From CAYJEQ01 sp964370185 (GTDB lineage Bacteria > Bacillota > Clostridia > Oscillospirales > Ruminococcaceae), in the NCBI GenBank assembly GCA_964370185.1, contig CAYJIJ010000052.1, forward strand, positions 1 through 15,604: a stretch of 15,604 nucleotides of DNA, given 5' to 3'. The notes under the pieces are model-generated. The model searched no databases. It was not told the DNA's origin and was given only the letters and a program-made list of their open reading frames with translations. Shown here in pieces: positions 6,942-14,104 of this stretch. Every line of letters starts with the position of its first letter. Within the stretch, counting starts at the first letter, position 1. The translations under genes and the position numbers were made by a program.

Positions 6942-7841
6942 TTACTCTAATATTTCTGCTGAGGGTTGCATATTGTTCTGCAAATTGCGAAAATAATCCT
7001 TACAGGCATCTATTAGTGTTGTGGCGATTTTTGAGTGAAATTTGTTATTTGCCTGTTTAACCCTTATATACCTATAACATTCACAATCGTTTATAGGGAT
7101 ATTTATCAGGTCAGGATGTTCATATGATTTAGGTAAAAGTGCGATTGCCCTATTTTCCTTAATTAATTCATTCATTATCTCAATTTTGGAACTATACGAG
7201 AGTATATTTGGCTCAAATCCCATACGGGTACAATAATGCTTACATAGTTTATGCAAGTCATTTGTGCAATCGAACAATAAGAATTGTTGATTTTTTAGGC
7301 TCGCAAGTGAAAGCGAAGAGGCGGTCGCAAGAACATGATTTTTATCACAAACAATTACTAAAGGCTCCTTGTAAAGTATTATTCCATCATCAATAGAATC
7401 ATCTATGGTTGAATAAAATATCAAATCAGTAGCGCCATAATAAACCAATCTATGAATAGGTGAGAGTTCGGTTGTGGCAAAAATTTGTATTTCAGCATGC
7501 TTTAAGAACATTTGCTCAATTATCTTAGACAGATGCTTACTGCCCGCATATATTTCAAGCACAAGAGTATTTGAGGGTATTCCTGCCGATTCTCTCATCT
7601 CCAAAAAAGCACTATCTAAAATTTCGGTGGATTTCACTGCAGACTTGAGAAGCAATTTGCCGTTGTCATTTAGGATAACAGTGTGTCTTGTTCTTGTAAA
7701 CAAAGTACAACCCAAGTCCGACTCTAAGTGATTTATAAAATGCGAAAGAGCGGATTGAGTGATATTTAATCTCGCTGCGGCTAAAGTTAGATTTTGCGTA
7801 TCAGCTATTGTTAGAAAGTATTTCAATGTTTTAATATGCAT
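6942..7841 (-). CDS. LysR-type transcriptional regulator
   Basis: The 299-residue protein has an N-terminal winged helix-turn-helix at about residues 3-62 (LTLAAARLNITQSALSHFI, then LESDLGCTLFTR) and a periplasmic-binding-protein-like effector domain (about 90-290). The effector domain includes KEPLVIVCDKNHVLA and NRAIALLPKSY. Length and order are typical. The start at 7841 has GGAGG 10-14 nt upstream. It resembles the next LysR protein (7966-8832) along the effector domain (shared EP-x-V-x-C...H-x-LA and AI-x-LLP features), so the two are probably paralogues. A perfect 20-bp palindrome lies upstream and may be its operator. The target genes are not evident: it may once have controlled the dead permease/C26 unit or may control the plus-strand trio. 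Confidence 0.93.
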   Translation of the reverse strand: MHIKTLKYFLTIADTQNLTLAAARLNITQSALSHFINHLESDLGCTLFTRTRHTVILNDNGKLLLKSAVKSTEILDSAFLEMRESAGIPSNTLVLEIYAGSKHLSKIIEQMFLKHAEIQIFATTELSPIHRLVYYGATDLIFYSTIDDSIDDGIILYKEPLVIVCDKNHVLATASSLSLASLKNQQFLLFDCTNDLHKLCKHYCTRMGFEPNILSYSSKIEIMNELIKENRAIALLPKSYEHPDLINIPINDCECYRYIRVKQANNKFHSKIATTLIDACKDYFRNLQNNMQPSAEILE

Positions 7842-7864
7842 AATGATTAAGCCTCCATTAATGT

Positions 7865-7884
7865 TTTTGTAATATATTACAAAA
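7865..7884. promoter_or_regulatory. Perfect 20-bp palindrome upstream of a LysR gene
   Basis: TTTTGTAATATATTACAAAA is a perfect inverted repeat 24-43 bp upstream of the LysR start at 7841. It covers the place where a -10 element would lie. This suits an autoregulatory operator. Two further CATGAAAA copies (near 7917 and 7938) and a TTTCATGAAA palindrome (7914-7923) lie upstream. Confidence 0.5.
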
Positions 7885-7965
7885 TTTTTAATTGAATATT
7901 AATAAAAATCATGTTTCATGAAAAATATCAATTTTACATGAAAACGATTAACTGCTATAAATAAC

Positions 7966-8832
7966 TTAGAGAGACAAATCATTAAAATACTGAATAAATG
8001 CCCATTTGAATTTTTTGGCAAGTGGGAAGAGATGTGACATAGGAGTTTCAACTTTCAAATTCCAAAAACAGTCTTCGTCCTCTATCTCTAAGTGCAACAA
8101 ATCTTTTTGTTTGGAATTTTCAGGTAGAATACTAATTGCTTTGCAATTGTGTAAATAGCAATTAATTATCTCGCTCCTCGACCCAAATACCGATATTTGA
8201 GGAGAAAAATTTCTTGCATAACATAAATGTATAAGAATATGATACATGCTATTATTTGTATCCATAACAATAAAATCGTATGGATATAATTGCTCAAAAC
8301 ACACTTTAGTATATTGTGCCAAAGGATGTTCGTGCGAACAACATACCACAATGGGTTCTCTTCTTAGTAATATAGTATTTTTGGTCGATGGATTTATCTC
8401 GGCAAAAAAATGAAAATCAGGATTTTCTCGTTTAATTTCTTTCGGTAGGTCATCAAGCTTGCTAATAATTACAAATTTAGCCTCTGGATTGGCTCTTAAA
8501 AACCCAGAGACAATTTTTTTAATATGTCCGCTGCCAGCTTCTACTTGCAAGATAATAGTATTTTCGTTCTTGCTTTCATTATCTTTAATTTGCTTGTAAG
8601 CATCATTAAGGGTGCTGTTAATATTTAAAATTGCATCAAGAAGTATGGCCCCTTCCTTATTTAGCTTTATCCGTGTTCCCGAGCGCGTGAAAAGTTCCAT
8701 TCCTACATCTGCTTCAATCTGCTTAATTCGATTGGTTACAGTGGGCTGTGATATAAATAATTTTTCAGCTGCAAGCGATATACTCTGAGATTTAGCGACT
8801 TCTACATAACATTCAAGTTGATATAAATCCAT
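7966..8832 (-). CDS. LysR-type transcriptional regulator, probable regulator of the divergent trio
   Basis: I start this protein at ATG 8832 (288 residues, MDLYQLECYVEVAK) because AAAGGA lies 8 nt upstream and this is the canonical LysR N-terminus; a longer frame to 8940 would run through the divergent promoter. Residues 1-60 form the winged helix-turn-helix (ISLAAEKLFISQPTVTNRI, LFTR). Residues about 90-285 form the effector domain (RREPIVVCCSHEHPLA, KAISILPEN). It is divergent from the DUF3604 gene with an 87-bp gap holding a perfect palindrome, the standard layout for a LysR activator that also represses itself. The effector is unknown, presumably the substrate or an intermediate of the pathway across the gap. 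Confidence 0.93.
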   Translation of the reverse strand: MDLYQLECYVEVAKSQSISLAAEKLFISQPTVTNRIKQIEADVGMELFTRSGTRIKLNKEGAILLDAILNINSTLNDAYKQIKDNESKNENTIILQVEAGSGHIKKIVSGFLRANPEAKFVIISKLDDLPKEIKRENPDFHFFAEINPSTKNTILLRREPIVVCCSHEHPLAQYTKVCFEQLYPYDFIVMDTNNSMYHILIHLCYARNFSPQISVFGSRSEIINCYLHNCKAISILPENSKQKDLLHLEIEDEDCFWNLKVETPMSHLFPLAKKFKWAFIQYFNDLSL

Positions 8833-8855
8833 AAACAAAATCCTTTCGGCAAAAA

Positions 8856-8894
8856 TGTATAGGTTTATGCACTTTTTGTGCATGTTAATATAAA
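8856..8894. promoter_or_regulatory. Divergent promoter/operator region (LysR and DUF3604 operon)
   Basis: ATGCAC at 8867-8872 and GTGCAT at 8878-8883 form a perfect palindrome with a TTTTT spacer, a T-N(n)-A-type LysR box. For the minus strand, a TATACA -10 candidate lies at 8861-8856, 24 nt before the LysR start. For the plus strand, TATAAA at 8889-8894 is a -10 candidate with no good -35: the palindrome occupies that position. A weak -35 under the operator fits activator-dependent transcription of the plus-strand genes. Confidence 0.55.
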
Positions 8895-8919
8895 ATTCAA
8901 AAAATTTAGGAGGAGTAGT

Positions 8920-11106
8920 ATGAGAAGAGATAGTAAACACTTAGGAAGCATGGAGATGAGCCCAACTACCGATGTAATTGCAGGTGAATATGGGACATGG
9001 AGCTTTGTCTATACTGCGGGTGAATACGGCATTGACGATGCAGGAAGCATAGTGCTTTCATGGAGAATGGCAAGTGATTGGGGAACTCCACAGGATACAG
9101 ACCCTAAAGCCCCAAACTATTTAACTTATAAAACCACAGGTGATTGTAGGTTAGTAAAAGTTCCTCTACATTGGTTGCGACCCTATCATGACTGTATATG
9201 CCTAAAAGTTACAGGTGGATGCCTACAAAAAGGTGAAACTATCACAATTACAATAGGTGATAGAAGTGGGGGAAGCCCCGGGAGCAGAGCACAATCTTTC
9301 TGCGAACGAGAGCACGAATGGCACACACATGTTAACTGCGCAGGCACAATGAGATATGAAGAATTGCCCGAGGTCATGAAAGTGAAAATATTATCGGGAT
9401 ATGCAAATGAAATTGATTTGGTTATGCCCGGCTCAACTGCGGTAGGTGAGAAATTTGACATTGTCGTGAGGGCTTTGGATGAGTTTGGTAATCCTGCGGC
9501 AAATTACGACGGTATTGTAAAAATAGAATTGCCTGAAAATATTAGTGAGGGCATTCCAAGTGAAATTAAATTTAGTGAGCAAGATGGTGGAACAGTCAGA
9601 ATAAATAATTGTAAAATGTTAAAAGAGGGATTTTACAATATAAAAGTATGGGATACTAAATATAATTTTAAATCATTTAGCAATCCTTGTAAAGTCACTG
9701 CGGACAATTTGGAGAATTTATATTTTGGAGATATGCATGCTCAGACCAAGCAGACTGTCGGAACAGGCTTTTTGGATGATTATTATAAGTTTGCGCGAGA
9801 CAAGGGTGTGGTAAGCTTTACAGGGTGGCAGGGCAATGATTTTGAGATTACAAAGTCCATATGGAATGAAGTGCGTGAAGTGGGTGACTCTTTCAACGAA
9901 GAGGGGAAATTTCTTACATACTTAGGTTATGAATGGTCGGGGACATCTCCACAAGGTGGTGATTATAATGTTTTTTTCTTAAATGACAGTGAAAAATTTT
10001 ACCCAAGCTCAAACTGGACTTCATATTATGATTCCGAGATAGATGTGGAAGACAATGCAAATCCGCTAAGTGAGCTGTATGAAAAGTTTGGCGACCGAGA
10101 TGATGTAATGCTCATTCCTCACATTGGTGGCAGATATGCTAATTTAGATTACTTTAACACGAAATATAGCAGTGTAATAGAAATGCATTCACATCATGGA
10201 ACATTTGAATGGTTCATTGATGAGGCAATGAAGCGCAGAATGAAAGTTGGCTTTATAGCGGCAAGTGATGATCATACTTGTAGACCGGGGTTGTCATATG
10301 CACTTAGCAAAGAAGTAGGCGCATTTGATGTTGATAGTGGATACATGGGAGTGTTTGCACCCGACCTTACCAAAATTTCGGTTTGGAATGCTATAAAAGC
10401 TCGCCGTTGTTATGCTTCTACAATAGACCGACTATTTCTTGATACCAGAATTGGACATCTTAAAATGGGTCAAGAGGGCGAAATGAGTGGAAAACTCACC
10501 ATGTCGGTAGAAACAGCGGGCAAATATCCACTTGAAGAAGTTGTGTTATACGATTGGGATAAAGTGGTGGAAACACGCAAGCTAATGCCGTCGGACAATC
10601 AGAAAATCCGTGTTCGTTGGAGTGGGGTTCTTTACAGAGGTAGGGGTAAATCTGCTAATTGGAATGGTATGCTTACAGTGAAAAAAGGTTGTATTAGAGA
10701 TGCAAAAGAGTATGGCATTGACCGCTCGGATCAAGGGATAAAAATGCTAACGAACAGCAGTGTGCAATGGGCATCCTCCACATCGGGAGATTATGACGGG
10801 CTAATTCTTGACATTGAGGGCGATGAAAACACAGTGTTAGTCTTCACAAGTAAAATCGGAAGCTGTGAAGTAAAATATGCTGATATACTAAAAGGTGATA
10901 TCAAAGTGGATATGGGCGGACTTAATTTGAAAGTTGAATTTGGGCTTGCACCAATTGAACTCGACAGTGAAGATGAAAGCTTTAGAAATGCACAAATTAC
11001 ATTTGAACTTCCCGAAGATAACGGAGAACATGCTTACTGGGTAAAGGTTTTACAAAATAATGGGAATGCCGCATGGGCATCTCCGATATTTGTGGACAGA
11101 AAATAA
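8920..11106 (+). CDS. DUF3604 family protein (PHP-like metallohydrolase, function unknown)
   Basis: I place the start at ATG 8920 (728 residues), six bases after a strong AGGAGG (8908-8913); an ATG at 8878 would fall in the operator. The N-terminal half (about 1-265) is beta-rich and carries Ig-like pieces (YTAGEYGIDDAG, VRALDEFGNPAANYDG). From about 266 the DUF3604 domain follows with likely metal ligands: D271-M-H273-A-Q275 in YFGDMHAQ, His401 in IPHIGG, E421-M-H423-S-H425-H426, and D450-D-H452 in ASDDH. A C-terminal beta region ends the protein. No signal peptide is seen, so cytosolic. DUF3604 proteins have no assigned reaction that I know of; a hydrolase is inferred from similarity to the PHP fold. 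It is the first gene of the trio with the permease and the RdhA-like enzyme. Confidence 0.85.
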   Translation: MRRDSKHLGSMEMSPTTDVIAGEYGTWSFVYTAGEYGIDDAGSIVLSWRMASDWGTPQDTDPKAPNYLTYKTTGDCRLVKVPLHWLRPYHDCICLKVTGGCLQKGETITITIGDRSGGSPGSRAQSFCEREHEWHTHVNCAGTMRYEELPEVMKVKILSGYANEIDLVMPGSTAVGEKFDIVVRALDEFGNPAANYDGIVKIELPENISEGIPSEIKFSEQDGGTVRINNCKMLKEGFYNIKVWDTKYNFKSFSNPCKVTADNLENLYFGDMHAQTKQTVGTGFLDDYYKFARDKGVVSFTGWQGNDFEITKSIWNEVREVGDSFNEEGKFLTYLGYEWSGTSPQGGDYNVFFLNDSEKFYPSSNWTSYYDSEIDVEDNANPLSELYEKFGDRDDVMLIPHIGGRYANLDYFNTKYSSVIEMHSHHGTFEWFIDEAMKRRMKVGFIAASDDHTCRPGLSYALSKEVGAFDVDSGYMGVFAPDLTKISVWNAIKARRCYASTIDRLFLDTRIGHLKMGQEGEMSGKLTMSVETAGKYPLEEVVLYDWDKVVETRKLMPSDNQKIRVRWSGVLYRGRGKSANWNGMLTVKKGCIRDAKEYGIDRSDQGIKMLTNSSVQWASSTSGDYDGLILDIEGDENTVLVFTSKIGSCEVKYADILKGDIKVDMGGLNLKVEFGLAPIELDSEDESFRNAQITFELPEDNGEHAYWVKVLQNNGNAAWASPIFVDRK

Positions 11107-11133
11107 ATATAAGCAGCTTGAAAAAATAATCCT

Positions 11134-11170
11134 GTATATCTTTCCTCGCCTAAGGCGGGGAAAGATATAC
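11134..11170. repeat. Intercistronic hairpin with TTTCCTCGCC core
   Basis: Arms 11134-11150 (GTATATCTTTCCTCGCC) and 11154-11170 pair over 17 bp, with one G-T wobble, around the loop TAA. The core matches the hairpin at 6856-6896, and the outer GTATATCTTTCC matches the hairpin at 12712-12748. It lies between the DUF3604 and permease genes and could attenuate transcription or stabilise the upstream mRNA end; an A-rich flank gives no clear T-run on the plus strand. Confidence 0.6.
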
Positions 11171-11249
11171 GAAAAAATATTTCTTAGCTAATGTTGTTGA
11201 ATATTGGGCAGAAAATAGTAAAATAAACTGATGAAAGGGAAATAAAACT

Positions 11250-12653
11250 ATGTTAACTGTAATTATACCAATGCTGATAGTCGTAATATCGGCAATGTGG
11301 AGAAACTGTCCTGGGTTTAAAGGCAATATTGACCGTGGGTTTTTATGTGCTGCGATAGTGGCGATGCTTCTTGGAGGCGTATTTACCCCTACAGAATGGC
11401 TCGCGCCATGGTATAAGGGTATGTCGGGCGTGTTTTATGTTGTTTGGATGCTGTTTTTTGCATCGGTATTTTCAAGATTACAAGCCGATAGCGGTGCAAT
11501 TGAGGGTATACTTAGACTTTTAAAGGCTTTGTTTGGAAAATCGGCTAAAGGCATGGTTCTATGTGTTATGGTTATGATGTATGTCGGTGGTTCCATTATC
11601 GGCCATGCCGGAGCAGTATCGGCAGTTGTGGGATTGATGATGATACCTATTTTGTTTGAAATGAAGATGAGTGGAGAAATGATAGCGGCTACAATTGTAT
11701 GTAGTGGTACACTCGGTACCATTATGCCACCGCTTTCAAACCCCTTTAACTTTGCAGCTTCAATAAGTGGCATTAATGTGGCTGATATTTTAAATGAGGG
11801 GTATATTTCAGTTGGCATTTGTGTAGCCATTGTAACAATCTTTTGGCTACAAGTATATGTGGGTAAAAAGTACTCTCTATCAAGTGAAAACGAAGCGGTT
11901 GCAAACAGAGAAAAAGCCTCCGATGTCCTCAGAGAAGTATGGCCTAAACTTGTTCCAATGTTACTGCTTCTAATACATATTGTTATTTCGACAGTTTGGA
12001 AATTTGACATTATAGGTGAAATAATCGCACTTATTCCTTTCGGTGAAAGTAATCTTCTGGAAGCTTTCCAGCAAATTCCTCTCATAGGCTCCATGCTCTC
12101 CTTGATTTCTCAGGCACTGCTCGTAGGTATATTTGCAAATATTATTATCAACAAGAAGTTTAGAGGAATGGGGCTTTCAAAATTTGCAAAATACTCACTA
12201 ACTAATCATAAAACAACCTACCACACAATGCGAGTGACTATTTTTGCTGCATTTCTCACTCAGTCATTTTGGACAGCAGGTCAAATGGATGTTATTGTTA
12301 CATTTGCAGAGTCGCTCGACTCATTGCTGATAAAAGTCGGTGGCGGTATTCTTCTTATGATATGTGGTATGCTTATCGGCGCACAGTCTGGCACACAGAT
12401 GCTTCTGATGCCGGTGCTTAATGCGGCGTGGATATCGGCGGGAGTAACTCCTTTTTCAGCGGCAACAGCAGGTGCTTTTTTCGCAACGGCAGGACAGGGC
12501 TTACCGCCCGCGGATGTAACGACATTTATTGTATGCGGACTCACGGAAAGTGTTATTAAAAAGAAAGTTAATCCAATGAAGTCGATGCTTTATTGTGTGC
12601 CGTATTGCTTAACTCTTGCGGCAGTAGGACTTTTCTATCTCTTTTTAAGATGA
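11250..12653 (+). CDS. TRAP large-subunit-like / ion transporter superfamily permease
   Basis: The 467-residue, strongly hydrophobic protein has about 11-12 membrane segments and two pseudo-symmetric re-entrant motifs: GTLGTIMPP (153-161), followed by GINVADILNEG as in DctM-type TRAP permeases, and ATAGQGLPPAD (412-422). A hydrophilic linker (about 205-230) separates the halves. Such proteins carry organic acids into the cell coupled to ions. No DctP binding protein or DctQ subunit is encoded nearby, so it is either an orphan TRAP-like permease or another branch of the ion transporter superfamily. The ribosome binding site AAAGGGA lies about 9 nt before the ATG. It sits between a hydrolase-like and a reductase-like gene, implying import of their substrate. 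A truncated paralogue is at 6054-6461. Confidence 0.85.
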   Translation: MLTVIIPMLIVVISAMWRNCPGFKGNIDRGFLCAAIVAMLLGGVFTPTEWLAPWYKGMSGVFYVVWMLFFASVFSRLQADSGAIEGILRLLKALFGKSAKGMVLCVMVMMYVGGSIIGHAGAVSAVVGLMMIPILFEMKMSGEMIAATIVCSGTLGTIMPPLSNPFNFAASISGINVADILNEGYISVGICVAIVTIFWLQVYVGKKYSLSSENEAVANREKASDVLREVWPKLVPMLLLLIHIVISTVWKFDIIGEIIALIPFGESNLLEAFQQIPLIGSMLSLISQALLVGIFANIIINKKFRGMGLSKFAKYSLTNHKTTYHTMRVTIFAAFLTQSFWTAGQMDVIVTFAESLDSLLIKVGGGILLMICGMLIGAQSGTQMLLMPVLNAAWISAGVTPFSAATAGAFFATAGQGLPPADVTTFIVCGLTESVIKKKVNPMKSMLYCVPYCLTLAAVGLFYLFLR

Positions 12654-12711
12654 CCCTACTTAAATCGGAATGGATAATAAGGTTCTATTTAGATATTGAA
12701 AAATTTTATTG

Positions 12712-12748
12712 TATATCTTTCCCCCATCATAGTTGGGGGAAAGATATA
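12712..12748. repeat. Intercistronic hairpin sharing the GTATATCTTTCC arm
   Basis: Arms 12712-12726 (TATATCTTTCCCCCA) and 12734-12748 pair perfectly over 15 bp around the loop TCATAGT. The outer arm GTATATCTTTCC is the same as in the hairpin at 11134-11170, but the inner core is C5/G5 instead of CTCGCC. It sits between the permease and RdhA-like genes. An A-run follows on the plus strand, so it is not a classical terminator in that direction. Confidence 0.6.
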
Positions 12749-12783
12749 AAAAATAGACACCATCCATCCACATCTATTTAAAC

Positions 12784-12804
12784 TGCAATCTTATATTTAT
12801 TGCA
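12784..12804. promoter_or_regulatory. Short dyad upstream of the RdhA-like gene
   Basis: TGCAAT (12784-12789) and ATTGCA (12799-12804) form an inverted repeat with a 9-bp AT-rich spacer containing TATATT. It lies 28-48 bp before the ATG. It could be an operator for a separate promoter of this gene; the evidence is only the symmetry and position. Confidence 0.3.
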
Positions 12805-12831
12805 AACACAATAATTATGGAGGTATAACTG

Positions 12832-13890
12832 ATGCCTTATGATGAGCGCGATGTGCTTTTTTCACGACTGAACTATGCTGCAGATAAAGAGGTTTATGCT
12901 GATTATTACACAAAGCATCCGCAGAGAGAAGAAGGGGATAAGGAAAGCAGAGAAATTCCGCCAATGGGGAATGAAACATCACAGTCTTATAATCGCTACA
13001 TTTCACCACTGCCAGATGCATGTTTTGATTATTTAGCCGCTATAAAGCAGTTCGCAAATGGTGCTGTTTCCCCTGTAATGCAGGAGGGGACACCTGAGAT
13101 GTTTACGGAAGTTTTATTGGGGCTTGCAAAATACTACGGCGCTAAACTCGTAGGTATTGCTGAGCTTACACCCAACCTATACTATTCTCACAAGGGACGA
13201 CCGAATGAACTCTACAACCAAGAGATTGACCCAAAATACAAATACGGTATAGTCTTTGCGGTGGAAATGGAAGAAGATATAGTGAATACAGCACCATCGG
13301 TAGTGCAATCCTTGGCTGCAACAAAAGGTTATGTGCAAGCCGCAACCATAGGTATGGTTTTATCCTATTATATACGCAGCTTGGGATATAAAGCATTTAA
13401 TAATATGGACGGCAATTATCTTATGCCACTTCCGCCGGTAGCTCAAGAAGCTGGGATTGGCGAAATGGGTCTAAGCGGTCTTCTAATTACTCCACAATAC
13501 GGCCCACGAATACGACTCGGAGTAGTGGCAACAAATATACCGCTTATCGCAAACACTTGGACTGATAAAGGCATAAGACAATTTTGCGAGATGTGCAAAC
13601 GATGTAAGAGACATTGCTATGGTAAAGCAATAGATAATGCGAAGGGAGGCAACGAACGCGGCTTTAATGACAATGCCTGTATGAAAATGTGGCAAAAATA
13701 CGGCTCAGATTGTGGACGGTGCCTTTCAGTGTGTCCTTTTGCACATAATTTGCCACAGGATATAGTAGCAAATTTAACTACTCACCAAGGTAGGATTGAT
13801 TTGGTCTCTTATTGCAATAAGCATTTCAAAATCCCCCCCGATAATACAAATTTACCGCCATGGCTTGATCTTGCAATGAAAACAGAATGA
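12832..13890 (+). CDS. Soluble reductive dehalogenase-like corrinoid/Fe-S protein (RdhA family)
   Basis: The 352-residue protein aligns by motif with the mature part of RdhA enzymes: an N-terminal ERDVLFSRLNYA...DYY segment, GIAELTPNLYYSHKG, the cobamide/nitroreductase-fold core KGYVQAATIG (Tyr167), MPLPPVAQEAGIGEMG, LLITPQYGPRIRLGVV, then two 4Fe-4S sets: C252-x2-C255-x2-C258-x3-C262 and C283-x10-C294-x2-C297-x3-C301-P. Such enzymes use a cobamide and two Fe-S clusters for reductive removal of a leaving group, usually halide. Unlike respiratory RdhA it has no Tat signal and no RdhB membrane anchor gene, so it should be cytosolic. The first cluster ends CYGKAI where CP is usual. GGAGG lies 8 nt before the ATG. 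QueG (epoxyqueuosine reductase) is related but has different core motifs. Activity and substrate are inferred, not shown. Confidence 0.88.
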   Translation: MPYDERDVLFSRLNYAADKEVYADYYTKHPQREEGDKESREIPPMGNETSQSYNRYISPLPDACFDYLAAIKQFANGAVSPVMQEGTPEMFTEVLLGLAKYYGAKLVGIAELTPNLYYSHKGRPNELYNQEIDPKYKYGIVFAVEMEEDIVNTAPSVVQSLAATKGYVQAATIGMVLSYYIRSLGYKAFNNMDGNYLMPLPPVAQEAGIGEMGLSGLLITPQYGPRIRLGVVATNIPLIANTWTDKGIRQFCEMCKRCKRHCYGKAIDNAKGGNERGFNDNACMKMWQKYGSDCGRCLSVCPFAHNLPQDIVANLTTHQGRIDLVSYCNKHFKIPPDNTNLPPWLDLAMKTE

Positions 13891-13934
13891 GTATATTATC
13901 ATATTTTCTTTTTCGCAATTCTATATATTACAAA

Positions 13935-14013
13935 TAGCTAATCAATGTCAACAACTTAAGTAACCTAATATTTTTTCACATACTTTTCTCAAGTTGTTGA
14001 TATTGATTAGCTA
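13935..14013. repeat. 79-bp inverted repeat (23-bp arms) of unknown role
   Basis: Arms 13935-13957 (TAGCTAATCAATGTCAACAA...) and 13991-14013 are complementary at 22 of 23 positions, the exception being a G-T wobble. The 33-nt AT-rich spacer has a T6 run. It is too large and AT-rich for a normal terminator. A MITE-like element, a recombination site pair or a structured RNA are possible. No ORF is inside it. Confidence 0.6.
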
Positions 14014-14056
14014 ACACATTACCTAATTTACTACAGGTTTAAGTCGAAATCTGGAT

Positions 14057-14094
14057 CAAAAAACAGCTCCTTCCGCCAAAGGTGCTGTTTTTTG
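14057..14094. terminator. Rho-independent terminator of the RdhA-like operon
   Basis: Arms 14057-14067 (CAAAAAACAGC) and 14084-14094 pair over 11 bp, followed inward by a T-T mismatch and a CCTT/AAGG stem with loop CCGCCA. The T6 on the plus strand follows the G/C part of the stem, and A6 on the other side makes it bidirectional. It lies about 165 nt after the stop of the RdhA-like gene. Confidence 0.8.
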
Positions 14095-14104
14095 GTATGT
14101 CTGA

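Noticed and set aside
8833..8940. Longer N-terminus for the LysR protein (start at 8940)
   Set aside because: It would place coding sequence across the divergent promoter and the DUF3604 ribosome binding site; Met at 8832 has its own ribosome binding site and matches the LysR N-terminus.
11435..12094. 219-residue minus-strand ORF
   Set aside because: Exact shadow of the permease gene; composition is typical of antisense to a membrane protein, and there is no ribosome binding site.
14028..14056. Possible second tRNA fragment (CAGGTTTAAGTCGAAATCTG)
   Set aside because: It looks faintly like a T-arm, but the stem does not close correctly and no acceptor or CCA follows.
3214..14094. CRISPR array made of the recurring hairpins
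   Set aside because: The hairpins are far apart, differ in sequence and have no regular spacers; no cas genes are present.
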